Shown one piece after another: positions 1 to 9,900 of a stretch of 45,374 bases of DNA. The position numbers and the translations under genes were made by a program. The stretch comes from Candidatus Aenigmatarchaeota archaeon (lineage in GTDB: Archaea > Aenigmatarchaeota > Aenigmatarchaeia > CG10238-14): positions 1 through 45,374 of the forward strand of contig JAHLMN010000010.1 in NCBI GenBank assembly GCA_018920345.1, written 5' to 3'. The first letter of the stretch is position 1; each line of letters begins with the position of its first letter. The notes under the pieces are model-generated. The model searched no databases, was not told the origin of the DNA, and worked only from the letters and a program-made list of their open reading frames with translations.

Positions 1-2
1 TT

Positions 3-368
3 AATTGTTTTTGTAATATAATCATATCTGATTTTTATTTTATATGGTGTATTTGAATAAATAAAATCTATATGAGATACAAAATTTTCATCTAAATTTT
101 CTATGTCTTTTTTTTCAATATTATAATCAGTGGAAAATATATCTATTGTATAACAGTCATCTAATGCTATATCTTTTCCAAAATCATGTTTTGACCAACA
201 TATATCACCGCATTTTTTTAATTCTTTTAGTATATCTGATTTGGTTCCATTCAAATTTTCCCAACATTTTGTAGGCATTACTTTCCAACTTAAAGATATA
301 AATAAAATTATTGCTGCAATAGGTATTGCAATTAGCAGCATATCAGCTACAAGTTTATTTGAGTCCAA
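3..368 (-). CDS. Small membrane-anchored hypothetical protein, 3' end outside window (partial)
   Basis: Minus frame open through the window start; reads LDSNKLVADMLLIAIPIAAIILFISLSWKVMPTKCWENLNG...; TTG start with upstream AGGTG; N-terminal TM segment. Translated by hand, not in ORF track. Confidence 0.55.
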   Translation of the reverse strand, partial: MDSNKLVADMLLIAIPIAAIILFISLSWKVMPTKCWENLNGTKSDILKELKKCGDICWSKHDFGKDIALDDCYTIDIFSTDYNIEKKDIENLDENFVSHIDFIYSNTPYKIKIRYDYITKTI

Positions 369-408
369 AACAACACCTAAAATTATTTTAAATTAACTAA
401 AAATAAAA

Positions 409-1170
409 TTATCTAGAAATTATCCCGTCATATCCCTTTTCTTCTAATTCTTCTGTCAAACTATAATCTCCTGTTTTTACTATTTTTCCATCAAACATTA
501 TATGAACATAGTTTGGTCTAATATATTTTAGAATTCTTTGATAATGTGTAACTATTACTATTCCCAAATTAGGTCCGGCTATTTTATTTATTCCATTTGA
601 AACTGTTTTTAAAGAGTCTATATCAAGTCCGCTATCAGTTTCATCTAAAAATGCAAACTTTGGCTCTAATATGGCTAATTGCAATATCTCTGCTTTTTTC
701 TTTTCTCCTCCAGAAAAACCTTCATTTAAATTTCTTTCAACAAAATTTTCCTTTATCCCAAGTAGTTTCATTTTTTCTTTAAGAATTTTTTGAAATTGCA
801 ACACAGAAACCAATTCTTCTCCTTTATTTGTAATATCTTTACCTTTGACTGCATTATATGCATGTCTCAAAAAATTAGCTAAATTTAATCCAGGTATTAC
901 AACAGGATATTGAAATGCCAAAAACAATCCTTTTTTAGCTCTTTGATCAGGAGGAATATCTTTTATATCTTCTCCGTCAAAAAGTATTGACCCTTTTGTT
1001 ATTTTATATCTTGGGTGGCCCATTACAGCATAGCTTAAAGTGCTTTTACCAGCACCATTAGGTCCCATTATTGCATGTATTTCTCCTTGTTTTATTGTCA
1101 AATTTAATCCTTTAATTATTTCTTTGCCTTCGACTTCTACATGTAGATTTTTTATTTCAAGTATTGACAT
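409..1170 (-). CDS. sufC: SufC-type Fe-S assembly ABC ATPase
   Basis: Walker A GPNGAGKST, GFSGGEKKKAEILQ signature, FLDETDSGLD; SufC-like AFQYPVVIPG. Confidence 0.88.
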   Translation of the reverse strand: MSILEIKNLHVEVEGKEIIKGLNLTIKQGEIHAIMGPNGAGKSTLSYAVMGHPRYKITKGSILFDGEDIKDIPPDQRAKKGLFLAFQYPVVIPGLNLANFLRHAYNAVKGKDITNKGEELVSVLQFQKILKEKMKLLGIKENFVERNLNEGFSGGEKKKAEILQLAILEPKFAFLDETDSGLDIDSLKTVSNGINKIAGPNLGIVIVTHYQRILKYIRPNYVHIMFDGKIVKTGDYSLTEELEEKGYDGIISR

Positions 1171-1205
1171 AAAATTATAACAGTGTTATAAATATTAATT
1201 ATTTT

Positions 1206-2408
1206 CTATTTCAACCAAATCTTCTTTAATTCTAAAAAATTTTCCTCTTTTATTGCTTTTCTAATATCTTTTATTAAATTCAAAAAAAAGTGAATATTGT
1301 GTATGCTAGCAAGACGATAATATGACAATTCTTTAGCCATATACAAATGTCTCAAATATGCTTTAGTGTAATTCTTACACGTATAGCAGTTGCAATTTTC
1401 ACTAATAGAAGAATTGTCTTTTTTATATATAGACTTGCCTATATCAATTCTAAATTTATTTTTGACATTACCTCCATCTTCTGGATAAATATAAAGAAAA
1501 CCTGCTCTTGCCAAACGTGTTGGTGAAACACAATCAAAACTATCTATACCTCTTTCTATGCAATTAAAAAAATCTTCTACTGTACCTATACCTAATAAAT
1601 GTCTAGGTTTTTCTCTATTTAACAGAGGAATTGCCCAATCTAAAATTTTATGCATATCTTTTTTTGATTTTCCTAAAGAGCCACCTATTGCTATTCCATC
1701 AAAATCTAAAGAAGAAATAAATTTAGCGCTTTCTTCTCTTAAATCTTTGTATTCTCCACCTTGAACTATTCCAAACAAGGCTTGATCTGTTTTTTTTGTT
1801 TTTAAGCATAATTCTGCCCATTTATGAGTCCTTTTCAAAGAATTAAGCGTATATTCATAATCATTTAGAGGAGATGTACATTCATCTAAAACAAGCATTA
1901 TATCTGAACCCAATGTTTCTTGAATTTCTATAGATAGCTCTGGTGTCAACAATATTTTTTTTCCATCATAAGGAGAATAAAAAGTAACTCCTTTATCATT
2001 AACAAAAGCAAATTTTTCTCCTTTTGGTTTAGGTCTTTCTTTTGCTTCATCCGGAAATATATTACTTATCTTACCTACACCATGCTCAATTCCAAAACCA
2101 AGGCTAAATGCTTGAAAACCACCACTATCTGTCATTATTGGTTTTTTCCAATTCATAAATTTATGCAAGCCACCAAATTCTTTAATCACTTCTAATCCTG
2201 GTCTAAGAAACAAATGATAAGTATTAGCCATTAGTATTTCTGCGTCTAAATCGTTCATATCTTCTGATGTTAATGACTTTACAGAAGCATTTGTAGCAAC
2301 AGGTAAAAAAACAGGTGTTTTAATTTTTCCGTGCTTTGTTTTTATTTCACCTAATCTAGCTTTAGATTCTTGACTTTCATATTCTATTTTAAACTCAAAA
2401 AAAGACAT
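1206..2408 (-). CDS. tgt: tRNA-guanine transglycosylase, bacterial (queuine/preQ1) type
   Basis: TDSGGFQAFSL, HLLGIGTVEDFFNCIERGIDSFDCVSPTRLARAG, Zn site CNCYTC, RLASIHNIHFFLNLI. Confidence 0.9.
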   Translation of the reverse strand: MSFFEFKIEYESQESKARLGEIKTKHGKIKTPVFLPVATNASVKSLTSEDMNDLDAEILMANTYHLFLRPGLEVIKEFGGLHKFMNWKKPIMTDSGGFQAFSLGFGIEHGVGKISNIFPDEAKERPKPKGEKFAFVNDKGVTFYSPYDGKKILLTPELSIEIQETLGSDIMLVLDECTSPLNDYEYTLNSLKRTHKWAELCLKTKKTDQALFGIVQGGEYKDLREESAKFISSLDFDGIAIGGSLGKSKKDMHKILDWAIPLLNREKPRHLLGIGTVEDFFNCIERGIDSFDCVSPTRLARAGFLYIYPEDGGNVKNKFRIDIGKSIYKKDNSSISENCNCYTCKNYTKAYLRHLYMAKELSYYRLASIHNIHFFLNLIKDIRKAIKEENFLELKKIWLK

Positions 2409-2432
2409 GAAAATATTATTAACAGCTAAAAT

Positions 2433-4928
2433 TTATTTGCATAATCCCCATCCACAATTAGGACAAGTAACACAACCTTCTCCATGAACTAGAGTACTTC
2501 CACATTCTGGACATTTTGTTAATTGTTTAGCTGAAGGTAATTCTCCATTTGAATTTCCATTATCTTCTATTTTAGTTTGTTTTTTTTCAATAGTTGGAGC
2601 TACATATACTTGCTCTTGTATTGAGCTATCTCTATAAACAGTTACATCTTTACAACCTAGCTTGTAGGCTAACAAGTATATCTTCTTCACATCTTCTACC
2701 GTTGCTGTAGCAGGTAAATTGTTTGTTTTAGAAATACTAGAATCGACCCATTTTTGGAATGATGCCAAAGCCTTTATATGATCTTCTGGTTTTATATCCA
2801 TAGCTGTAACAAAAACTTTTTTCATCTTAGGTGGTATGTATTTTATTCCTTGTATACTTCCTTTATTCAAAGCTATATCTTTTAATAAAACTTCATCATA
2901 TAATCCTTCTTCTGTCATAGCTCTTTCAAAAACAGGCTCAACATAAAAGAAGCTGCCTATGGCAACATTTTTTTCATAAACTAAAGTAAATACAGGCTCT
3001 ATACCGCTACTACAGCCTGCTATCATTGATATACTACCAGTAGGAGCAATAACAGTTGTATAACCATTTCTTATTCCATGTTTCTTTATATCTTCAGATA
3101 TTTTATCCCAATCAAAATTCCAACTTTGCTTATCATAAAATCCTGAAAAAGGTAGTTTTCCGTCTTTATAGAAACTTTTGTCAAAGAATGGCAATTTTCC
3201 TCTTTTCTTTGCAAGCTCGATTGATTCAACTTTAGACCAATAATTGATAAACTCCATTAATTTTTCCATGAATTTTCTTCCTTCCTCACTGTTGTAGGCT
3301 AGATCAAGTTCAAAAAGCATGTCTGCTAGTCCCATAATACCTAAACCTATTTTTCTAGTAGAAAATGTCATTTCTCTTATTTCTTCCAAAGGATATTTGT
3401 TTATGTCTATAACATTATCTAAAAATCTCACAGCAATTCTTACAGTCTCTTTCAAACCATCCCAATCTACTTCTACTTTATTTTCATCTCTTTTTACAAA
3501 TCTCCATACATTGATGCTTCCTAAGTTACATGATTCATTCGGATATAAAAGAACTTCCCCACATGGATTGGTTGTTACAATAGGTCCTAAATGATCATAA
3601 AAAGGATTGTATTTATTTACATGATCAAAAAATATTACTCCTGGCTCAGCAGATTCCCATGCTTGATATGCTATCATATCAAAGAGTAAACGAGGATTGA
3701 TGTATTTTACTATTTTTTTATTTCTTGGGTTAACAAGTGGATATGGTTTGTTTTTTTCATAATATTCCCAAAAATCAGGCATCACAAGAACAGAAATGTT
3801 AAAGTTTCTTAACATCTTATTACCTTCTTTTGCCTTTACAAACTTTTCAATATCAGGATGATTTATATTCAATATACCCATATTTGCTCCTCTTCTCATA
3901 CCACCTTGTTTAATTACATCTGTCATCTTGTCAAACAATGTCATAAAACTTATTGGGCCTGATGATTTACCACCTGTAGTACTAACATAATCACCTTCTG
4001 GTCTTAACTTGGAAAAGTTATAGCCTAGCCCTCCACCTGCTTGAAATATTTTTGATGCCTTTAAAAGTGTAGTCATAATACTATCTAAAGAATCGTCTAT
4101 ATCTAGCACAAAGCAAGCTGACCCTAAACCTAAAGATGCACCAAAGTTTGCTATAGCAGGTGTATTTGGCATGAACCTTTTGCTTACCATTAAATCAAAA
4201 AATTCATCAATTGTCTTTTCATAAATGTCAAATTCGCCTTTTTTAATCATTTCATATAATTTTGACCAAGAAACTTTCATTTTTCCGTGATCGTTCATAT
4301 AGTCATAAAGACTTTTCAGTGATTCAACATGGTATTTATTCAAAATATATTTGCCTATTTTCAGCTCATTATTGTATTCGTTCATTTTAAATTCTTCAAA
4401 ATCATGTTTTTTCTGTTTACCATTTATATCAAAAACTTTTTCGTCATATATAATGTTAGGCAAACCAACATTAACAGCCACTCTAGTAAAAAGTTGTTTA
4501 GGCCATTCAACCAATTTACCTGATTCGTCCTTTCTTAAATATCTGGATTTTAAAACTCGCAAAGCATTTACATCGAATTGCTTATCAACTTCGTCTATTG
4601 TTTCTTTTTCAAGTATTGTAGCTTTTTCTTTTCTTATTTCAGCTCTTTTTTGTCTATAAAGAATATATGCTTTGGCAACTCTAGCATGACCTTCTTCTAT
4701 TAAAACTTTTTCAACACAATCCTGAATCATTTCAACGTCAGGAATTTCACCATCTTTTAGTTGTTGTTTAAGCATTTCAATAACTTTAGCTGTTAAATGA
4801 GGAATAGGAGATTTATCTTTACCACCTACAGCCTTTACAGCTTTCCATATTGCTTCACTTATTTTATTTTGATCAAAATCGACAATTCTTCCATCTCTTT
4901 TCTTAACTTTAGAAATTTCTTTAGCCAT
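2433..4928 (-). CDS. nrdJ: Adenosylcobalamin-dependent (class II) ribonucleoside-diphosphate reductase with ATP-cone and C-terminal Zn-ribbon
   Basis: N-terminal ATP-cone, TTNPCGEVLLYPNESCNLGSINV, APTGSISMIAGCSSGIEPVF, C-terminal CPECGS...CPNCGWGLC; good SD GGGGGTG upstream. Confidence 0.9.
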   Translation of the reverse strand: MAKEISKVKKRDGRIVDFDQNKISEAIWKAVKAVGGKDKSPIPHLTAKVIEMLKQQLKDGEIPDVEMIQDCVEKVLIEEGHARVAKAYILYRQKRAEIRKEKATILEKETIDEVDKQFDVNALRVLKSRYLRKDESGKLVEWPKQLFTRVAVNVGLPNIIYDEKVFDINGKQKKHDFEEFKMNEYNNELKIGKYILNKYHVESLKSLYDYMNDHGKMKVSWSKLYEMIKKGEFDIYEKTIDEFFDLMVSKRFMPNTPAIANFGASLGLGSACFVLDIDDSLDSIMTTLLKASKIFQAGGGLGYNFSKLRPEGDYVSTTGGKSSGPISFMTLFDKMTDVIKQGGMRRGANMGILNINHPDIEKFVKAKEGNKMLRNFNISVLVMPDFWEYYEKNKPYPLVNPRNKKIVKYINPRLLFDMIAYQAWESAEPGVIFFDHVNKYNPFYDHLGPIVTTNPCGEVLLYPNESCNLGSINVWRFVKRDENKVEVDWDGLKETVRIAVRFLDNVIDINKYPLEEIREMTFSTRKIGLGIMGLADMLFELDLAYNSEEGRKFMEKLMEFINYWSKVESIELAKKRGKLPFFDKSFYKDGKLPFSGFYDKQSWNFDWDKISEDIKKHGIRNGYTTVIAPTGSISMIAGCSSGIEPVFTLVYEKNVAIGSFFYVEPVFERAMTEEGLYDEVLLKDIALNKGSIQGIKYIPPKMKKVFVTAMDIKPEDHIKALASFQKWVDSSISKTNNLPATATVEDVKKIYLLAYKLGCKDVTVYRDSSIQEQVYVAPTIEKKQTKIEDNGNSNGELPSAKQLTKCPECGSTLVHGEGCVTCPNCGWGLCK

Positions 4929-4978
4929 TCAAACACCCCCTTTTAGAAAATTGAAAACAAAATGTTTTTTGTAAAATT

Positions 4979-5021
4979 TGATTTAAAAGAATTTGTATTT
5001 TTTATTTGAAATAACAAAAAC
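4979..5021 (-). promoter_or_regulatory. Upstream element of nrdJ copy 1, shared with copy 2
   Basis: Plus-strand TGATTTAAAAGAATTTGTATTTTTTATTTGAAATAACAAAAAC; aligns with 6880-6927. Confidence 0.45.
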
Positions 5022-5045
5022 CACTTTAAAGAAACAATTTAACAA

Positions 5046-6845
5046 TTATAAATGACAGGTCGCGCAACCACCTGTGCTTTCAATTATTTCTTGAGCCTCA
5101 TCTTCTTCTGTTTTCTCTGCTGGTATATTTATTATTTGATGTTCTCTGCTGCCATCTCTATAAACTGTTATACCTTTGCAACCTAAATCATAAGCTAACA
5201 TATATATTTTCTTTACATCTTCTACTGTTGCTTTATTTGGTAAATTAACTGTTTTTGAAACAGCATTATCAGTATATTTTTGAAACGCTGCTTGCATTTT
5301 AACATGCCATTCTGGTGAAATTTCATGAGCAACAACGAATATTTTTCTTATGTTTTCTGGAACTTCTTTCACTTCTGATAATTTTCCTTTCTTTAGAATT
5401 TTTTTCATTAACTCTTCTGAATAAAATCCTTTTTCTCTAGCTACTTTTTCAAACAATGGATTTGTTTCTATCAAGTTTGTACCTAGAGAATCTTTAACAT
5501 TTCTAACATATGTTATAGAAAACAGTGGCTCTATACTATGTGAGCAACCTGCTATTATGCTAAGATTACTAGTAGGTGCGATGGTTGTTATAGTTGCATT
5601 TCTCAAACATTTATATCCCCTTTCCTTCCAAATACTATTTTCAAATTCAGGGAATGAACCTCTCTCTTCAGCAAGTTTAACTGACGCTTTTCTCCCTTCT
5701 TCTGTTATAAATTTCATAAGTTTTTCAGCTATCTCTAAAGCTTTGTCAGAATTATATGGTATCTCTAGTTTTATTAACATGTCAGCAAAACCCATAATTC
5801 CTAAACCAATTCTTCTAATGCTTTTTGTTCTTTCTTCTATTTCTTTTAGTGGAAACAAACTAGCATCAATAACATTGTCTAAAAATCTAACAGACAAATG
5901 TATTACTCTTTTAAGCTCTACCCAATCTATTTCTGAATTTTTTATCATTTTTGAAACATCAATAGAGCCAAGATTACAAGAGTCATATGGATATAAAGGT
6001 TGCTCACCACAAGGGTTAGTTGTTTCTATAGGACCAAATTTTGGAACAGGATTTGATTCTGTATTATTCATTCTATCTAGAAATATTAATCCTGGCTCGC
6101 CGTTTCTCCACGCTGCTTCTGCTATTTTATCAAATATTTTCATAGCCGGCAATACTTCAACCACTTGATTGTTTCTTGGATTTACTAATTCAAATTTACC
6201 ATTTTCTTTTACAGCTTTCATAAATTTGTCAGTTATCCCAACAGAAATATTAAATGTAGTTATAGTACCTTCTTGTTTTTTTGAGTCTATAAATTCAAAT
6301 ATATCTGGATGATCTACACGTAAAACACCCATATTAGTTGCAAATCTTCTGTGTGCTTGTCTTATACCTTTTAAAGCAGAATCAAAGGCATTCAAGAAAA
6401 ATATAGGACCGGCTGCTATGCCTCCTGTTGATCCAACTTTATCTCCTTTTGGTCTTAATCTTGAAAAGGAAAAACCTGTACCACCACCAAATTTTTGAAC
6501 AATAGCAGCATTTTTAATAGTTTCAAAAATACTTTCCATTGAATCATCTAAAGGTAAAACATTACATGCTGAAAGTTGTCCTGAGCCAGTACCTGCATTC
6601 ATCAAAGTTGGGGAATTTGGAAGAAATTTTAAACTTGTTAAAAGTTCAAAAAATTCTTTTTCTATTTTTTCTATTTCTTGATCACTCTTTCCATATTTTT
6701 TTTCGACAGAAGCTATAGCATGTGCTACTCTTTTGAAAAGTTCTTCAGGAGTTTCTATTATTTCACCATATTCATTTCTTCTCAAATATCTAAGTTTTAA
6801 CAAGGTCAAAGCATTCTCTGTTAATTGCAAAAACTCACCCCACAA
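5046..6845 (-). CDS. Second class II ribonucleotide reductase paralogue, no ATP-cone, C-terminal CATC
   Basis: TTNPCGEQPLYPYDSCNLGSIDV, APTSNLSIIAGCSHSIEPLF, C-terminal GGCATCHL; homologous to the neighbour. Confidence 0.87.
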   Translation of the reverse strand: MWGEFLQLTENALTLLKLRYLRRNEYGEIIETPEELFKRVAHAIASVEKKYGKSDQEIEKIEKEFFELLTSLKFLPNSPTLMNAGTGSGQLSACNVLPLDDSMESIFETIKNAAIVQKFGGGTGFSFSRLRPKGDKVGSTGGIAAGPIFFLNAFDSALKGIRQAHRRFATNMGVLRVDHPDIFEFIDSKKQEGTITTFNISVGITDKFMKAVKENGKFELVNPRNNQVVEVLPAMKIFDKIAEAAWRNGEPGLIFLDRMNNTESNPVPKFGPIETTNPCGEQPLYPYDSCNLGSIDVSKMIKNSEIDWVELKRVIHLSVRFLDNVIDASLFPLKEIEERTKSIRRIGLGIMGFADMLIKLEIPYNSDKALEIAEKLMKFITEEGRKASVKLAEERGSFPEFENSIWKERGYKCLRNATITTIAPTSNLSIIAGCSHSIEPLFSITYVRNVKDSLGTNLIETNPLFEKVAREKGFYSEELMKKILKKGKLSEVKEVPENIRKIFVVAHEISPEWHVKMQAAFQKYTDNAVSKTVNLPNKATVEDVKKIYMLAYDLGCKGITVYRDGSREHQIINIPAEKTEEDEAQEIIESTGGCATCHL

Positions 6846-6879
6846 AAAATAAGTTAAATTATGTCAAAATGATTTAAAT

Positions 6880-6927
6880 TGATTTATTTAGAAAAATTCT
6901 ATTTTTACTTTGAAATAATACAAAAAC
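6880..6927 (-). promoter_or_regulatory. Upstream element of nrdJ copy 2, shared with copy 1
   Basis: Plus-strand TGATTTATTTAGAAAAATTCTATTTTTACTTTGAAATAATACAAAAAC. Confidence 0.45.
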
Positions 6928-6929
6928 AG

Positions 6930-8810
6930 TTATCTTTTTTTAATTTTTCTTTTAATCCTAGTTTTTTTCTTCATTTTAGTTTTTAGTATTGCTATATAAA
7001 ATAATGAAGCAAACAAACTCAATAACAATAATATTATCACTATTTGATTAATATCGATATTTTTACCCTTTTCATAAAGTTTATTATTAACATAACTATA
7101 AGCCTTTTCAGTCTCTATTGAAGAATATAATATTTGTATAGCATCTAAAGCATCATATTTTGAATCTTTTTTTATTGCTTCTTGAAGAGTATAGATTGAA
7201 TGCTCGTAGAATATTGTGCTTATTAAACTATTAGGTGTAAAGTTTGTTTTATTGAATTCTTCGTAAATTGTCTCTAAATCTTTACCATCAAATTTTTCAG
7301 ATGCATCTGCTCTCGATTTAGCTATAACTGCATCAAAATAAGCTACTATGTATTGACCTTTGGAATATTCTAGTTTGGCTGCTTCCAAATAAGAGTCAGC
7401 ACCAATAGTATCCTTACCTAATGTCTTAATTAAATTTATCTTATTTTCTGCTTCATCTATAGCTTTTCTTGCATCTGTCTCAAAAATTGATAAGCATGTA
7501 TGATTACTTTGTTGATCAATTTTATCTGCAAACTCCTTAGATATTTTTATCCATTCGCTAGCTACATTCATATCAAAAAATGCATTCCCAACATCATCAA
7601 ATGTGATTTTACTTAATCTATTTTCTGCATAATTTAATCTTTGTAAAGCAAAAACTGACCATTCAAAATCATCTTTTGTACAAAGGTTATCCATTGCCTT
7701 TTTTTCAACATAATCTTTTGTCTTTTCTAATTCGCTTTCAATTTCTTTTATTTTGTTATCAATAACAAGCTTCTTATTAGAATCAGAAGCGGAATAATAA
7801 TTGATTAAATCTATTATTGTTTTTGAATAAATACTAGACTTGAATCCATTATTTCCGGCAGAATATTTATATCCCTGTTTTAATAGCTCGTTGCCTTGAT
7901 CTAATAAACTTTTGGCTTGTTTTAATAATGTATCTAGATTATATCTAACATCGTCTGTAAGAGAAGCAGAATATAATTTGTTAAAAGCTTTATCATAGTT
8001 TATTTTTGCTCTTGTTAGAGCAGATTTGGCAAAATAATCAAATTCTTCATATTTTTTGATAGGAGATTTAAATGAAACATTTATAGATGGAAATTCTATG
8101 TTTGTTTTACTTTGAATTGGTTTTATATCTTCAAATGCATACTTTAAAGCTTCTTCTATTGTTGAAACCTCATAAACATTCATTCCCCAATTCTCTTTAG
8201 CATAATTTATCACATTAATTCTTACTGGCTCTATAGTTTCTATGCGCCAACCTGGAGATGGTGTCCTTACTTTTCTTATATACTGTATTTGCTCGGCTTG
8301 GCCTTGAGGTATTAAGAATAAAGAAACACCAGAATCTGCAGCTGCCTTTGCCTTTGCAAATATTTCTCCTACCTTTCCAATAGAATGATCTGATTCTACT
8401 GTTCCTGTTATAGAAAAGGATTGACTTATGGTTTTATTTTTAATAGCTGCAATTGTAGCAATAGCCATAGCAGCACCAGCTGATGGACCTTCAACATTTG
8501 TAGCTCCTGGTGTTGAAATAGAATAAATAACATCATATTTTGAAAAATCAAATTTTGTTATTTCTGAAGCTACTTTAACCGCAGTTCTCTCTGAATCTTG
8601 AGTATAAAGACCTTGTAGAGGTGTGGTATCAACTAATATTCTTCCTTTTCCCGGCTGAATTTCAACTGTAAGATTTCCTATTATACCTCTACCGTCTTTG
8701 TCAACACCAATAATTTTTATAGTAGAACTGTAAACTTGAGCATAAACTGTATTCAAAAATAGCAAAAAAATTATAACAGTGAAATATTTCATAACAATTA
8801 AATGAAACAA
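6930..8810 (-). CDS. Membrane-anchored Lon-like (S16) serine protease domain protein
   Basis: Signal/TM N-terminus, GPSAGAAMAIA (Ser) and GKVGEIFAKAKAA (Lys) S16 dyad motifs, C-terminal TM and basic tail. Confidence 0.8.
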   Translation of the reverse strand: MFHLIVMKYFTVIIFLLFLNTVYAQVYSSTIKIIGVDKDGRGIIGNLTVEIQPGKGRILVDTTPLQGLYTQDSERTAVKVASEITKFDFSKYDVIYSISTPGATNVEGPSAGAAMAIATIAAIKNKTISQSFSITGTVESDHSIGKVGEIFAKAKAAADSGVSLFLIPQGQAEQIQYIRKVRTPSPGWRIETIEPVRINVINYAKENWGMNVYEVSTIEEALKYAFEDIKPIQSKTNIEFPSINVSFKSPIKKYEEFDYFAKSALTRAKINYDKAFNKLYSASLTDDVRYNLDTLLKQAKSLLDQGNELLKQGYKYSAGNNGFKSSIYSKTIIDLINYYSASDSNKKLVIDNKIKEIESELEKTKDYVEKKAMDNLCTKDDFEWSVFALQRLNYAENRLSKITFDDVGNAFFDMNVASEWIKISKEFADKIDQQSNHTCLSIFETDARKAIDEAENKINLIKTLGKDTIGADSYLEAAKLEYSKGQYIVAYFDAVIAKSRADASEKFDGKDLETIYEEFNKTNFTPNSLISTIFYEHSIYTLQEAIKKDSKYDALDAIQILYSSIETEKAYSYVNNKLYEKGKNIDINQIVIILLLLSLFASLFYIAILKTKMKKKTRIKRKIKKR

Positions 8811-8817
8811 ATAATAT

Positions 8818-9087
8818 TTATTTTTTAAGGGATTCTATAATCATTACTTTGCCGCAATTAGAGCATTTTATTCTGGGTCTTTGAAATTTTTTACCACTTT
8901 TTGTTTTTTCTAATTGTACATTATTTGTTATTTCATAATGTTTGCAATTTGGACATTCATATTCTGCTATAGGTGGTTGACCTTTTAGTTTGCCTATAAC
9001 TACATAATCTCTTTTTGTATAAAATTCAAAATCAGTAGATATCTTTAACCCTTTTTCAATCCATTCTTTAAGCAATTTACTCTCCAT
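8818..9087 (-). CDS. Small Zn-ribbon hypothetical protein
   Basis: CPNC...CSNC paired cysteines. Confidence 0.6.
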   Translation of the reverse strand: MESKLLKEWIEKGLKISTDFEFYTKRDYVVIGKLKGQPPIAEYECPNCKHYEITNNVQLEKTKSGKKFQRPRIKCSNCGKVMIIESLKK

Positions 9088-9089
9088 AA

Positions 9090-9275
9090 TTATGCCTTCT
9101 TTTCCTTTCTTTTAGGTCTTAAAACCTTAGAGCCACAATGTCTGCATTTGACTTTACCGGCTCTAACCTTGGCATAATCAGCTCTTATTTTATGTTTACA
9201 TTTTCTACATACATATACTCTGTTAAAAAGCCTTTCCATTGCCTCTGGAAAAATCTTCTTTACCATTATTATCAA
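9090..9275 (-). CDS. rpl40e: 50S ribosomal protein L40e
   Basis: FPEAMERLFNRVYVCRKCKHKIRADYAKVRAGKVKCRHCGSKVLRPK; start may be internal MVKK. Confidence 0.88.
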   Translation of the reverse strand: MIIMVKKIFPEAMERLFNRVYVCRKCKHKIRADYAKVRAGKVKCRHCGSKVLRPKRKEKKA

Positions 9276-9318
9276 CTTTAATAATCAATAAATTAAGATT
9301 TAAAAATATTATCTATTT

Positions 9319-9900
9319 ATGCATATAAAAAAGGAAATTAGAGTTCTTGGTATAGATGATGGTCCTTTTACCAAAAATAGCATTAAAACTATAGTTGTAG
9401 GTATAATAATGAGAGGTGCTCAAGATTTTGATGGAATGGTAACAACAGAAATAACTGTTGACGGTTTGGATGCTACAGAAAAAATTATAGAAATGATAAA
9501 CAAATCAAAATACAAGAATGAATTAAAGGTTATTGTTTTTAAAGGAGTTACTATAGGCGGATTTAATGTTATTGACATAGATACTATTCATAAATCAACA
9601 GGTCTTCCTGTTATTATAATAAGTAGAAAAAAACCCAATTTTGAAAAAATATTTAATGCACTGAAAAACTTTAATGATGGTCAATATAGATGGAAGTTGA
9701 TAAAGAAAGCAGGAAAGGTAAACAAATTAAAAATAAAAAACAATAAAATTCTTTATTTTCAATTCAAAGGAGTAAAAAAAGAAGATGCAGAAAAGATAAT
9801 TTTATTAATATGCAAGAGTAGTTTAATACCTGAACCATTAAGGTTAGCACATATGATTGCATCTGCTATTGTCAAAGGAGAAAGTGGTGGAAGACCTTGA
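9319..9900 (+). CDS. DUF99 family protein
   Basis: IRVLGIDDGPF...VVGIIMRGAQDFDGMVTTEITVDGLDAT...RLAHMIASAIVKGES. Confidence 0.8.
   Translation: MHIKKEIRVLGIDDGPFTKNSIKTIVVGIIMRGAQDFDGMVTTEITVDGLDATEKIIEMINKSKYKNELKVIVFKGVTIGGFNVIDIDTIHKSTGLPVIIISRKKPNFEKIFNALKNFNDGQYRWKLIKKAGKVNKLKIKNNKILYFQFKGVKKEDAEKIILLICKSSLIPEPLRLAHMIASAIVKGESGGRP

Noticed and set aside
3319-3594. ORF-track entries antisense to long conserved genes (e.g. 3319-3594, 5557-6168, 597-782, 12156-12609, 24-26 kb plus-strand ORFs)
   Set aside because: They lie opposite well-supported CDSs, have low-complexity composition and no recognisable motifs.
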